In this document: piece by piece, positions 11,203 to 23,040 of the stretch
How positions within the stretch are numbered: the first letter of the stretch is position 1
Layout: the number at the start of each line of letters is the position of its first letter
NCBI GenBank assembly: GCA_025667525.1
Contig: CM046879.1
Coordinates: 387,585,039 to 387,649,038 of the forward strand
DNA from: Glebionis coronaria
Taxonomy: Eukaryota > Streptophyta > Magnoliopsida > Asterales > Asteraceae
DNA: 64,000 bases
Direction: 5' to 3'
Translations under genes and position numbers: made by a program
The notes under the pieces: generated by a model
The model's input: only the letters and a program-made list of their open reading frames with translations
What the model was told of the DNA's origin: nothing
Database searches by the model: none

Positions 11203-11672
11203 TGTTGATCCTAAACTTAGATCGATTTAACTTTTGTAAACGAGATTAAATCAAGTTAAACACGTAGAAAAACTTTTTTGTATATGTAACAATTCAAGTA
11301 TTATGCGGAACTAATACTTAAACAAGAACACACAAACAGTATAAACCAAACTTTCACTTTGATTGATAAATCAAACTTGTGTACAACGAAAGTGTAAAAC
11401 GTATAAAAAACTTATATTTAACAGAACCTAAAGGCCTCCTTTTATAGATTAAGGAACCTTGTACACGAGTCTACGTATCAGCTATTCTTGGTAAAGATAA
11501 ACATAAGAAATACATTGTCGAACATATCTTTGGTAAAGGCCTCCTTTTATCAGTGCTTGACTTCTTCTTATCAACGCTTGACTTCTTCCTGTCAACGCTT
11601 GATTTCTTCTTAACAACGTCCAGATTGCTCTTGTCAGCGTCCAAGTGTATTGGCTACATTTTATTCCCAACA
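11203..11672 (-). repeat. Element A 5' LTR
   Basis: 470 bp with TG...CA ends: on the minus strand it starts TGTTGGGAATAAAATG and ends GGATCAACA, two bases before a tRNA-iMet primer site. The upstream half (11545-11645) holds five copies of the word TGTCARCGY or close variants, the same word found through the rest of element A. A TATA box follows downstream. The partner LTR is outside the window, so the outer end is inferred from the terminal dinucleotides and from where the gag of element B resumes. Confidence 0.88.
11438..11447 (-). promoter_or_regulatory. TATA box of element A LTR
   Basis: The minus strand reads CTATAAAAGG here, a good plant TATA box inside the 5' LTR. A second copy of the surrounding word (ATAAAAGGAGGCCTTTA) lies about 100 bp upstream at 11534-11550, so the LTR holds two TATA-like boxes. 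The repeated TTGAC-containing words lie just upstream, where U3 enhancers would be expected. Confidence 0.6.
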
Positions 11673-11708
11673 ACTCCTACTCCTTAATCAAAAGTCAAGA
11701 CCAGTAGC

Positions 11709-13540
11709 ATGGTAAAAACTGTTCTTCATTCCTTTGTTGTGGATGTTGATCCACAACAGCAGCTAGCTTTTGATGAATTCAAACAGGTTGATAAGCTTGA
11801 CTTGGATGAAATGGACCTCAAGTGGCAGATGGCTATGCTTACTCTTCGAGTTCACAAGTTTGAAAAGAAGGCTGGTAGAAAATTCAGCTTCAACCCAAAG
11901 GAGCCAACCAGGTTTGATAAGATCAAAGTCAAATGCTACAACTGTCATCAGCAAGGACATTTTGCTAGAGAATGCCCTAGTAAAAATGACCAGGAGAAGA
12001 ACAGGTATTCAGCCTTCATGGTTTAAGAGCTTCAGGATGATAAGAAAGCTGTGGTCTCTTTTGATACCATGGTAAACTAGAATGATCATGAGACTACAAC
12101 TTTGGATAGAATTGAGTCTGCTACTAATGTGTTTCCTATAAGAGGAAACAGAGGAATTTGCTATAATGGAATCTATATTCAGGTACAAAATTTCCCTCTT
12201 GGTTGTGATGATAAATATACTGACCTTTTGACACAATGTAATGAACTAAATGCTTAAAATGACAAATATTTTTTAGAAGTTCAAGCTTACAAGAGTTCTC
12301 TAAAAACCGTAGAACAACAAAAAAGTGGTTACAAGATGCCTAACATGAGTATGAGGATAGGATTAGGGTGTTGAGTATTGACTTAGAAAATACATTTAAT
12401 TTGCTTCAGTATACTGAAAAACTTAATGTTGAAAGCATTTAATCAAAACAAGAAATGTAAATGAAATTAGATGCTACTTTATTGCACTTTGATAAATGGA
12501 AAAAAGCACCCAAAAATCTTTCCAAGCTATAGATAGTAGTATGTCTGGAAGAACAAAGAGGGGGTTAGGATTTGACAACTACATAGGACCAGATGATGTT
12601 GTTTACTTCTCTTTTTCTAGTGTCCTTGATCCTGACAAGGAGGAGGAGGGAAAGCCTAGTTACAATAGGTTTAAACCAGCTGTAGCAATGCATGTTGTCC
12701 CTCCACCTCTTACAAGCACATTTATGCCTACATCAATGCATAAAGACTTGTATGAATCACAGATGCATGAGTCTCCTAAAAGTTCTACTAAAACTAATGA
12801 ATTTGTCTCTTGTACTTTCACTAACAAGGCCAATGACTATGCATCGTGTGGTTCAAGTTAACAGTCAAGTCCCTCGGGTCCCAATCCAAATGACAATACT
12901 ACTTCTAATGCTAGGATGAGTGATGAGAGAGTTGTTATTGCATCTACTTCCATTGTTTTTTATTCTAATCTTATGTCTTCTAGGAATGTTGTTTCTCCTA
13001 GAACTGTTTGTAATAAGCATAGCAGTACAAAACAATGTCATTTGAATAAAACGTTTTATAAAACATGTTTTGTATGTGGTAGTAGATTTCATTTGATTAA
13101 AGATTGTGATTTTTATGATCAAAGGCCTACTGGCCATCTCTCTTATGGTACTCCTGGTCCACCAGTAGCTGCTCCTACTGGTGTGGGCATTGCTTCTAGA
13201 AGACTAAACCCATGTGCTCAATCTTTTCTTTCTACTAGGAGGAACTCTCCTTCAGCTTCTTCTACTTGTAGAAGCAATCCATGCACTACTAATAGACCAA
13301 CCAGCAATTATTTTCAAAATTTTCATAAGAATTATACTACTACTACTGACCAAATGCATCTTGGATTGGGAAATTTGGTTCTGTTGTTAAGCCGTCAGCA
13401 AGTTGTTCTTGGACACACAATAAATCCCATATGATGCCCAGGAAACACAAGAACAACAGTGGATCTCATCAATCCCAATGGCTATCTTACAATGATCCAC
13501 AAGGCAGACTCAAGCCAGGAATAGTTTGGGTCCCTTAAGA
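11709..13540 (+). pseudogene. gag: Element B gag, C-terminal part, broken
   Basis: Gag begins mid-protein because A interrupts it. The first frame (11709-12026) carries an intact zinc knuckle CYNCHQQGHFAREC. Stops at 12024-12026, near 12257 and 12862 and frame changes break the rest. A second intact knuckle, CFVCGSRFHLIKDC, lies near 13066-13107, so B has the same two-knuckle plan as A. Between them is a linker with few landmarks. The end has the usual gag-protease junction peptide GIVWVP followed by a stop (near 13537). The role is RNA binding and particle assembly. The recurring word ACTCCTGGT / GCTCCTACTGGTG is read here in frame as T-P-G and A-P-T-G (13150-13183). Confidence 0.82.
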
Positions 13541-13584
13541 CACTAACTGTTACATATTTTTCTATTGTTGTAGATTAATCTATA

Positions 13585-14953
13585 CCAAGATCCATCTCTT
13601 GGCATAGTAGATAGTGGTTGCTCTAGGAGCATGACAGGGAACAAAGGACTTTTGACTAATTTTGTACCATTTCAAGGCGGGAAAGTATCCTTTGGTGGGG
13701 GTGAAGGGCGTATCTCTGGCAAAGGAACTATTCAGACTCCTAACCTTAATTTTGAGAAGGTATACTATGTGGAGGCACTCCAACACTTCAACTTGATCTA
13801 TGTCTCTCAGATTTGTGACAAGAAGCAGTTTGTCCTCTTCACGGATACTGATTGCCTGGTGTTGTCCAAATACTTCAAACTCCCGGATAACTCCCAAGTA
13901 CTACTCAAAATTCCAAGAAGACATAATCTATACAATATCAAGTTGAATGAAGTAAATCCTACTGGCCAACTAGCTTGCTTGGTAGCCAAAGCATCAGAAG
14001 ATGAAGCCACAAAACGGCATAAAAGGATGGGGCATGTAAATTTCAAGACCATTCACAAGTTGGCAAATATAAACCTGGTCTCTGGTTTACCTCCCAAAAC
14101 CTTCAAGAATGACATCAATTGCCTTGCTTGCAGCAAAGGCAAATAACACAAAGCATCCTTCAAAACCATTACTGCTCTCATCCTTATAACTGAACCTTTG
14201 TAGCTACTTCATATGGATATATTTGGTCCTACCTCCGTCAGAATCATTGATCATAAACACTACTGCCTAGTAGTAACTGATAGTTATAACATATTTTCAT
14301 GGGTTTTCTTTCTTGCTGCTAAAAGTGAGACCTACCCCATTCTCAAAGACTTCATTGCCTTAATTGAAAATCAATTGTCCAAGAAGGTAAAAGGTATTAG
14401 ATGTGACAATAGGACTGAGTTCAAAAATGCAAACCTCATAGAACTTTGCAATTCCAAAGGTATCAAAAGGGAATACAGTGCTGCCAGGACTCCTCAACAA
14501 AATGGTGTTGTAGAAAGGAAAAACATGACTCTTATAGAAGCAGCAAGAACCATGCTTGCTGATTCCAAGCTTCTGACTGTGTTGAATAGGGTCTCCATTA
14601 CCAATCCACATAAGAAGAATCCCTAGGAGTTACTCACAGCCAAAGTCCCAAGCATTACTCATTTGAAACCTTTTGGTTGATTTGTCACTATTATCAACAC
14701 TAGTGACTATTTGGGGAAATTTAATGGCAAGGCTGATGAAGGCTTCATTGTAGGTTATTCAACTCAATCTAGAGCCTATAGGGTCTATAACCTCACTGCC
14801 AAGTGTGTCATTGAAACTATCAATCTAAGGTACTTTGAGGAGAAGACAAACATTCAAGGCAAAGGTCCTGAATGGTATTTTGATCTTGATTATCTCAGCG
14901 ACACATTGGGATATTTTCGTTTCAAAACTAACCAATATGCAGGTCCACAATAA
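13585..14953 (+). pseudogene. pol: Element B protease and integrase, broken by stops
   Basis: The protease motif reads IVDSGCSRSM, with the D-S-G triad intact and the usual His replaced by Ser. The GAG-pre-integrase finger (RHKRMGHVNF ... CLACSKGK) is followed by a stop at about 14144. The integrase core keeps its three acidic residues: HMDIFGP, RCDNRTEF and PQQNGVVERKN. Stops at about 14201, 14624 and 14680 and a short deletion after TMLADSK remove the middle of the domain's C-terminal side. The block GFIVGYSTQSRAYRVY is recognisable at 14740-14790. Integrase would insert the cDNA into chromosomes; this frame cannot make a full protein. Confidence 0.87.
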
Positions 14954-16448
14954 TTTGTTTCTTCTAATGCAGGTGCTACTTCTAGCTTTTCGGACTCAGA
15001 AGAGGATGATGACATTTTTGTTATCACATCCTATTCCACAATAGTCGCTCCCGACACCTCTGCTACTCCTGCTGGTGCTATTTCACCGGACATTACTAAC
15101 TCACAAGGAGCTCTTGATACATTGCTCAAGCAACAATAAGATGCTACTATTGCAGCTAGCCAAGGAGGCTTTGAGTTTCCTATGGATACTCCTGCTGTAC
15201 CAGCTACTCCTACTGAGCCTACTGTTACTCCTGGTGCAAGTTCAACTCCTATTGGAAGTCCAACTAGTGATCCAACTTCCACTTCTAGGTTCTCTGGTCC
15301 TTCTGACCTAGGAAACTACAATAATAAGTCTACTACTAAGCTAGATGATATTCATAAGCAACCAATAACAAGCATTTTCAACTCTGCTTCATATGATGAT
15401 GGCATTATTGGTGATCTTCATAACTTGGCACCAGAAGTAGAAGTAGCTCCTACTACTATTCAACAGATCCATAAAGTGCATCCTACTTCTCAAATCATAG
15501 AAGATCCTGGTTCTACTGTTAAGACTCACGACATGCATATGAAAGCAACTTCTGGTCATCATGCTCTTGTGAGCTACATTGAAGACCAAAAGCGAAATAA
15601 CCACACCTATTTTCTTCATTGTTTGTTTGCTTGTTTTTTGTCACAGGTGGAACCTAGGTCTGTCTCACATTCTCTTGAGGATCAAAGTTAGGTAGAAGTT
15701 ATGTAGGAGGAAATGCAACAATTCTTGTTTCATAATGTATGGATCCTAGTTCATTTACCGGATGGAAAGACATCAATTGGTACCAAATGGATTCTCAAAA
15801 ACAAGAAATATGCTAGTGGTATTGTAGTAAGGAATAGAGCAAGACTAGTAGCACAAGGCCACACTCAGCTTGCAGGAATTGATTATGATGAAGTTTTTTC
15901 TCATGTTGCACGAATTGAGGCCATACGCATATTTTTGGCCTTTGCTTCTTATATTGGCTTTACATTCTTTCAAATGGATGTCAAGAGTGCATTTCTGTAT
16001 GGAAAGATTGAAGAAGAAGTATATGTCACTCAGCCTAAGGGCTTCGTGGATCCTCTTCATCCAAAGAAGGTCTACAAGGTTGTCAAAGCCCTTTATGGAC
16101 TTCATCAAGCTCCTAGAGCCTGGTATGAGCGTCTCTCTACTTTCTTGTTGAAGCATGGCTACAGAAGAGGCACCATTGACAAAACATTTTTTCTTAAGAC
16201 GAATGCCAAAGACATTATTATGGTTCACGTGTATGTGGATGATATCATCTTTGGTTCTACCAAGAAGGAATGGTGTGATGAGTTCGAACAGTTGATGAAG
16301 GGGGAGTTTCAGATGAGTGTCACAGGAGAACTGACATTTTTCCTTGGACTCCAAGTCAAGTAGCAACAGGATGGTATCTTCATTATTCAAGATAAATATG
16401 TTCATGACATTATTTAAAAATTTGATGTGGAACCTCTTAGACCAGTAG
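14954..16448 (+). pseudogene. pol: Element B pol linker and reverse transcriptase, interrupted by element C
   Basis: A Pro/Thr/Ser-rich linker (14954-15690) holds several in-frame copies of the recurring word ACTCCTGSTGG. RT starts near 15713: GTKWILKNKK and VVRNRARLVAQGHTQ, motif [12 protein letters not shown] intact, motif C YVDDIIFGS intact near 16216-16242. Stops occur in the linker and after LQVK (16362-16364) and near 16415. The last codons before C (F-D-V-E-P-L-R-P-V) continue directly into 27493 (A-A-T-P), which proves that C is an insertion. Confidence 0.88.
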
Positions 16449-19319
16449 TGTAACACCCCATTTTGATAATGGAATGTCACGCGTAATTATGGCGTGTCAT
16501 CAAAGCATAAAAGGATAAATGTCTAAACATTACATGACCATAAAAGGAAAATACCGGAATTAAACATCGGTAGTCCAAAAGTAAAGCTCATCACACACAA
16601 ACATAAGTACTGTAAATGAAAGGACTAAACAATGTCCATAGCAAGAGTATCAAAGTAAAGATAATGCATAAAGTAAAGAAAGGCTAGAAAGCTTCCAGTC
16701 CATATGCACTTACGCTTAAAGTCTACGAGCTTCCCTGAGTACCTGCCGTTTTGGGAACATAGAAAAGGAAACGGCTGAGCAATACGCTCAGTGCACGGAT
16801 GTACAATAAAGCATGAATAGGATAAGCATATAAACATATAACAGCAGAAGAAACTAAGTCCCGAATAACCTGGTTAAGTCTTGGTAAAACTGGTTTTATA
16901 GTTTGAAAAGCCTTATGTTTATCTTATAAGAACTGTTTAACATATTCTACCATTAGCCAATATAGGTCATGAAAATCCACCGTGCATGAATACTTGGAGG
17001 GGTGACCTCATCATGTAAATTAGAGGGGCTGCCTCTAATTTAATATACTGGTTTGGGTAGGAGGGATCAGCTCCTTGTGAAGGATGCAAGGCACACACCA
17101 CATTCACACTGAGTAATCTTCTGAAAACATGTAACTAGGATGCACCCATACGCCCCACATGATAAATATAATAATATGGCCAAAAGCTGAAGGGACGCCA
17201 CGAGCAATCACTCCGCCGTGGTGAAGTCATAACACCAGTGCCTCTAGTGTTATGGTTATGGTACCTTCATAACTAGGTGAAACTGGTCATGCATGTATAT
17301 GGCTATAGGTATTCTAAATTAAACATAAGCAAATCAAACATATAAACTTATACTACGGGAAAATAGTTGGCTGCATACGGGGAATCCTAATAAGGAAAGA
17401 ATGTCCATACTAAAAGGACGGAAATCCGTACCTTATGTCCAGTGAACGAAGAAGACGAGCTGAGGAGAGTCCTACTTCGGTATCACTAATGCTACATAAA
17501 TACATACGTGTATAAGTATCTGACTACTAAATACGTAACTGGTTTTATGTCATGTCTTAGCTTATTTTATACGTTCATGTCATGTTTTACTGTTTTAAGC
17601 TTCAAATTGTATTTACCTTATATTCTGTCTATTCTGATTAAGTATTACTTGTATTTCATTTATTATTATACTTATTGTGTAATAATAAGTAACTTTCTAA
17701 AAATAGTAGGTTTCCTAAAATAGAAAGTTTCCAAAAATAGAAAGTTACCAAAAATAGAAAGTTTCCAAAAATAGGAAGTTTCCAAAAATAGAAAGTTTCC
17801 AAAAATAGAATTACTGCTTAATATAGGTAAGTTTCTAAAAATAGAAAGTTTCCATAAATAGATTAGCTGCCTTAATTAAATAAGTTTTTAAAAATAGAAA
17901 GTTTCCATAATTAGATATAAGCTGGTTAAATAAGCTAAGTATATAAGCTTAAGTGTTTTCTGATTATTTTTCTAAGTCATAATGATATAAGGTATAGTTT
18001 ATTAATTATTTCATGTAATTTAAATAAACTATAGGTTAAAAGTATTTAACTAAATATATCATGTTTTTAACTAAATAAAGTTAAATACTTAGGTTAAAAC
18101 ATGTATTATTAATTATTAGTAATATAACCTAAGTCATGTTAATTAATTAATTATAACCATGGTTTTTAATAATTAATTAATTATAAGGTCTAGAAAAATA
18201 TAAATACTTAGGTTAAAATTTCATGATCTAATAATTAAATTATAACCTAAGTCATGTTTTATTAAATTAATCATGTCATATTTTATTAATTTAATTTATA
18301 ACATATGATTATTAAAACATAACCTTAACATAAACCATGAACCGGATCGTGACTAGGAACCACGAACCGGACCCGTAATCAACACCATACCCCGAACCAC
18401 TTCGGGGTTCTCCCCTATTTGCTGCTGCCATGGGACCCACACCACCAAACCGAGACCTTGAGGTCTCGGTGGTGGTCCATATGCCAAGCCGAGACCCCCT
18501 TGGGGTTTGGTTTAGGCGTCGGCCATATCAAACACCCCTAAATCCTCCGTTTTGATTTACCCAATAACCATTTACATGTTTGATTTATATTTTTAATTAG
18601 CTTTTTAAAAACATCATGTTCTTATTTAATTTTTTTAATCGAAACAAAAAGAAAGATGATTAAAAAGGTATACCGAATTCGTGGATCAAACGAGGATGAA
18701 CACACACGAACACTTGCACCAAATTCAAGATCAAAATCAAATAAACACCCCCTTGTTTGTCTTGTATATGCGGCGGCCAAATGAGAGGACAAGGAGGAAG
18801 GAGAAAAACTTATTAGGTTTTTGATGTTTTTACTGTAAAGTGAAAAGTGAATGTAAGATTTACCTTTACCCCCCTTTCTTAGTAAAATTTTGATGGGCTT
18901 GGCCCGTGGCCTTGGTGTAGCCGCGGGTAGGGGTCCCACATGGGGTACCCGTACCTTTTCTCGACTCTAATTATTTAAGTGTTCGTTCGTGTTTAGTCGT
19001 GTTCGTGTTTTATGTGTTCTCGTTAAATATTAACCGTGACTTAATATATTTATTCGTGTTCGTAATAAATATATATACGTAATTAATATTAGCTCGTGAT
19101 TAAATTACGTTCATGATTTCATGATCGCATGTTCGTGATTAATTATTGTTTAAATATTTATTGTGTGTTCGTACGTAATAAATACTTATCGTGTTCTAAC
19201 ACGTACGTAATACATAAAATTCTAACACGTGAACGTAATCATACTATAAAAGGAAAGTTTTAATCTAGTTCGTACGATCTTAAGGGTACTATTCATGGTA
19301 AAAGCATGCGGGTTTTACA
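16449..19319 (-). repeat. Element C 3' LTR
   Basis: 2871 bp, TGTAACACCCC at the low end and GGGTTTTACA at the high end. It holds an array of AAAATAGAAAGTTTCC-like units (about 17700-17900), many CGTGTTCGT words (18975-19215), and hairpins at 16775-16791, 17017-17041, 17228-17254 and 18441-18476. Chance frames such as one at 18622-18939 are not conserved in the other LTR and are not genes. Confidence 0.93.
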
Positions 19320-19336
19320 ACTCTTCCCCCCTAAAA
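19320..19336 (-). other. Polypurine tract of element C
   Basis: The minus strand reads TTTTTAGGGGGGAAGAG directly before the 3' LTR. This is the expected plus-strand primer. Confidence 0.85.
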
Positions 19337-19396
19337 AGAATAATTCGTCCCCGAATTATAGATAAAGTAAACTGAAAAAGAAGAACATACCCGAAT

Positions 19397-20754
19397 TTAA
19401 AAAATGAAATGAGGGTAAGAAGCCCGGATAGAATCCTCTGTTTCCCAAGTGGCTTCCCGCTCGGTATGATCCCTCCAAAGGATTTTGACGAACGGAATCG
19501 TCTTCCTTCTCATGACTCGTTCTTGTCTGTCAAGAACTCGTTCGGGTTCTTCTATGAAGGTGAGATCTTCATGTATCTGTTCCAGTGGATACTGAACCAT
19601 GTGAAGGGGATGATACTGGTACCCTCTGAGTAAGGACACATGAAACACATTGTGTACATGCGAAAGCTGCGGAGGTAACGCTAACCGGTAAGATACTTCG
19701 CCGACTCGTTCAATGATATCAAACGGTCCGATGAAACGAGGACTGAGCTTCCCTTTTATCACGAAGCGTCTAACACCACGTGCTGGCGAAACCTTAAGGA
19801 AGACGTGATCTCCTACGTTAAAATGTATGTCCCGACGATGCTTATCGGTATAACTCTTCTGACGTGACCGTGCTTCCTGAAGTTCTGCTTAGCTACTGCT
19901 ATCCTTTCATTGGTCATCTCTATGATTTCTGGTCCTTCAAGTGTTCGCTCGCCAACCTGATCCCAGCAGATTGGGGCGCGACACTTTCTGCCATACAACA
20001 TCTCGAAAGGAGCACACTTGATACTTGCGTGCCAACTGTTGTTGTATGCAAACCCCACCAAACAGATATAATCGTCCCAATCACCCGTCCATTCCAACGC
20101 ACATGACCTCAGCATGTCTTCCAATGTTTGAATCGTTCGCTCCGACTGTCCATCCGTTTAAGGATGAAAAGCCGTGCTAAGCTTAAGTTGTGTACCCCAA
20201 GCTTTCTGCAGACTCTTCCAAAATCGCGAAGTGAAACGAGGATCTTTGTCTGAGACGATGCTGGATGGAGCATCGTGGAGTCTCATGATCTCTCTTCTAT
20301 ACGTGTCGGCGAGTTTACTTACCGGATCTTCCTTGTGGATCGGTAAGAAATGAGCTGATTTGGTAAGTCGATCTACGATAACCTAAATTGCATCGTGCTT
20401 CCTCTTGGTAGGCGAAAGACCAGTAACAAAATCCATGGTGATTTTGTCCCACTTCCACTCTAGAATATCTAACGGTTGAAGGAGACCGCCAGATCGCTGA
20501 TGCTCGATTTTAACCTGCTGGCAGGTAAGACATTTGGAGACATAATTGGCCACATCTCGTTTCATACCACTCCCCCAAAAGTACTGCTTGATGTCATGGT
20601 ACATCTTAGTCGAACCAGGAGGTATAGAGAATGGGGAGCAATGAGCTTCAGCTAACAAGGCTTCCCGGAGTTCTTGGTCATCAAGAACACAAAGTCTGGT
20701 ACCCTGCCATACGATACCATCTACATCTACTCTGAATTCCGTCTGTTTCTCCAA
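19397..20754 (-). pseudogene. pol: Element C integrase with C-terminal chromodomain, broken
   Basis: The HHCC zinc finger is seen at about 20650-20530 (AEAHCSPF ... CLTCQQVK). The first core Asp is in MDFVTGLSP. A stop at 20383 follows. The middle (VDRLTKSAHFLP, IVSDKDPRFTS) reads on to a stop at about 20160 before DGQSERTIQTLEDMLR, which keeps the catalytic Glu. A last open frame (19762-19397) has the GKLSPRFIGPFDI block and a chromodomain EEPERVLDRQERVMRR ... FVKILWRDHTEREATWE. Chromodomains of this clade direct integration to heterochromatin; that is family knowledge. The frame ends 60 bp before the polypurine tract. Confidence 0.9.
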
Positions 20755-20790
20755 ATTCTGAATTATCGCCCAGATTTCTCCATCATCTTT

Positions 20791-22209
20791 CTAAGCTTCC
20801 TTGACCTTAGAGAGTAATTTGGGTTCTACTCTAAGATTAGCCAAGTAACCGTGCTGTCCACGTACCATGATCTCTATGTCTAGTCGTTCCATGTCTCTTA
20901 TGATTTCCTCCTTAATCTCAATCTCGTTGATCATTCCGGACTTTCTGCTAAGTGCATATGCCACTACATTCGCCTTGCCGGGATGATACTGCAGATTAAT
21001 GTCATAATCCTTCAACAGCTCCAACCATCTCCTTTGTCTCATGTTCAATTCACGCTGAGTGAAGATATACTTCAAGCTCTTGTGGTCTGTGAAAATGTCA
21101 CATGATTCTCCATATAAGTAGTGCCTCCATATCTTCAATGCAAACACTAATGCAGCGAGTTCTAAGTCATGCGTAGGGTAATTTTCTTCATAAGGCTTAA
21201 GCTGTCGTGAAGCGTACGCGATCACTTTCCCATGTTGCATGAGAACACAGCCAAGTCCCTTCCCTGATGCATCACTGTAGATTTGAAATCCACCTGTACC
21301 AGATGGGAGACTAAGAATAGGTGCAGATACTAGCTTTTGCTTCAGGTCTTCAAAGCTCTTCTCTCGTTCTTTAGTCCAGACGAATTTCTCCCCTTTCCGC
21401 ATCAGTTTGGTCAATGGTAGTGCTAAGTGGGAAAAGTTCTCCATGAACCTACGGTAATAGCCAGCTAAGCCTAAGAAACTGCGGACTTCCGTTGCTGATG
21501 TCGGCCTCAGCCACTTAGTAATGGCCTCGACCTTCGCTGGATCCATAGTGATTCCTTCTACTGATACAATGTGACCCAAGAATGCCACCTTGTCTAACCA
21601 GAACTCACACTTGGAGAATTTAGCATACAGCTGCTTCTGGCGAAGAATCTGTAGTACTGTACAAAGATGGTCTTCGTGTTCCTCCTTGGACTTTGAGAAA
21701 ATCCGGATGTCATCGATGAAGACAATGATGAACTTGTCCAGAAATTCATGGAAGATTCTGTTCATCAAGTCCATGAACACTGCTGGAGCATTTGTCAGGC
21801 CGAATGGCATAACTACAAACTCGTAGTGGCCATAGCATGTACGAAAAGCAGTCTTGGCGATGTCCTGCTCCTTAACCCGTAGTTGATGGTAGCCTGACCT
21901 AAGATCAATCTTGGAGTATTTTTTTGCCCCCTGGAGTTGGTCAAACAGATCGTCTATACGCGGTAGTGGATACTTCTGGATAGTAATCTTGTTGAGCTCG
22001 CGATAGTCAATGCAAAGACGCATACTGTCGTCCTTCTTCTTAACGAATAAGACCGGTGCGCCCCATGGAGATGCGCTCGGTTGAATGAAACCTCGTTCTA
22101 GAAGTTCTTGTAGTTGTTCCTTCAGCTCCTTCAGCTCTATGGGAGCCATGCGATAAGGAGCCTTGGAGATTGGTTCAGCACCTGGAATAAGCTCGATATT
22201 GAATTCCAC
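20791..22209 (-). CDS. pol: Element C reverse transcriptase / RNase H fragment (open frame within a dead element)
   Basis: 472 codons from the first Met; the true polyprotein would start upstream. RT motifs: [24 protein letters not shown], cut into blocks DYRELN and YPLPRID; motif [12 protein letters not shown]; motif C FIDDI instead of the usual Y/F-x-DD form with VIDD. The thumb [14 protein letters not shown] is recognisable. RNase [44 protein letters not shown], then VVAYALSRK where the expected Asp of ADALSR is Tyr, so RNase H is probably inactive. The frame ends at a stop at 20791 before integrase. It is a polyprotein segment, not a separate gene. Confidence 0.88.
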   Translation of the reverse strand: MEFNIELIPGAEPISKAPYRMAPIELKELKEQLQELLERGFIQPSASPWGAPVLFVKKKDDSMRLCIDYRELNKITIQKYPLPRIDDLFDQLQGAKKYSKIDLRSGYHQLRVKEQDIAKTAFRTCYGHYEFVVMPFGLTNAPAVFMDLMNRIFHEFLDKFIIVFIDDIRIFSKSKEEHEDHLCTVLQILRQKQLYAKFSKCEFWLDKVAFLGHIVSVEGITMDPAKVEAITKWLRPTSATEVRSFLGLAGYYRRFMENFSHLALPLTKLMRKGEKFVWTKEREKSFEDLKQKLVSAPILSLPSGTGGFQIYSDASGKGLGCVLMQHGKVIAYASRQLKPYEENYPTHDLELAALVFALKIWRHYLYGESCDIFTDHKSLKYIFTQRELNMRQRRWLELLKDYDINLQYHPGKANVVAYALSRKSGMINEIEIKEEIIRDMERLDIEIMVRGQHGYLANLRVEPKLLSKVKEA

Positions 22210-22449
22210 TTCTCGTGCAGGTGGTATGCCCGGAAGTTCTTCTGGAAATACATTTTGGAATTCCGATACTATTTATTAATTCTGAATTGATGAAGATTCA
22301 GCATCCATGTCGTGAACTGTAGCTAGATAACCCTCGCAGCCATGTGACAGTAGTGCACGTGCTTGCAGGGTAGATATGATTTGTACAGACCGTCCGAGTA
22401 CGAACCCGTTATGAATGTACTCTGGTGCATTAACATCACCGAAGATAAC

Positions 22450-23040
22450 TCAGTATGAATGGCATTCTATGGTAGCATGATGCTTGGATAGCCAATCCAT
22501 GCCAAAAATCATGTCGAAGTCATTCATGTCCAGCGGAAGTGCGTCAACAAGACGAACCTTATCGTCAAATTCTAGGGGAAGACTCTTGTATACATGGGTG
22601 ATTAATACAGAGTCCCTCAAAGGCGTGGAAATAGTAAGTCTATTCTCTAGTGGCATGGGGAGCATCCTAATGTTCTTAGCATAAGCAGTAGAAATGATCG
22701 AGTGAGTAGCACCCGTATCGAAAAGAACACACGCAGCTTGACCATACATATACAAGATTCTAGTGATGGTACCTGTAGACTTGTTGGCTTGGTCTCGAGA
22801 TGTCGTGTAGACACGCCCAGTGGTAGGAGGCGTCTTGGTATCAGCATGTCCCGATGTGCCCTCCATCTCTCCCTTACGGCAATCCTTCATGATATGGCCA
22901 GGAAGACCAAACTTGAAGCATGCGTTAGTTTTACGACGACATGGCCCTGGGTGCCTACGGTGGCAAGTAGAGCAAAGAGGATGAGTATATCCTCCAGTAG
23001 GTGCTCTGGCTGGCTGAGGACCTGATAAAACATTTTACAT
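22450..23040 (-). pseudogene. pol: Element C zinc knuckle and aspartic protease
   Basis: The zinc knuckle reads CFKFGLPGHIMKDC near 22880-22925; its second Cys is Phe, so metal binding is probably lost. The protease frame (22890-22450) has the active-site motif LFDTGATHSII, followed by the expected hydrophobic-Gly block MIFGMDWLSKHHATI. The protease would mature the polyprotein in particles. Its catalytic triad is intact although gag upstream and integrase downstream are broken. A stop at 22450 and further stops in the linker (22210-22449) separate it from RT. Confidence 0.87.

Larger units (their letters stand above)
1..11672 (-). mobile_element. Element A: degenerate Ty1/copia retrotransposon, 3' end outside window
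   Basis: Read on the minus strand the order is 5' LTR (11203-11672), iMet primer site (11189-11200), gag, protease, integrase, reverse transcriptase, RNase H, an untranslated stretch and an extra ORF that runs to base 1. Integrase before reverse transcriptase defines copia. The 3' LTR is not in the window. The bases right of the 5' LTR (ACTCC, 11673-11677) should be one copy of the target duplication; the other lies left of base 1. A sits antisense in the gag of element B. It is dead: stops in gag, altered protease, integrase and RT catalytic residues, a frameshift in RNase H and the solo LTR D inside pol. Lineage is probably SIRE/Maximus-like; that is inference. Confidence 0.93.

Noticed and set aside
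17508..17723. Small hydrophobic frame (MYKYLTTKY...), also present at 25701-25913
   Set aside because: It is duplicated only because it lies in both LTRs of element C; it is low complexity, antisense to the element, and differs at its start in the two copies.
18622..18939. 105-codon minus-strand frame starting MGPLPAATPRPR
   Set aside because: Within the C LTR; the frame is not kept in the other LTR and has no known domain.
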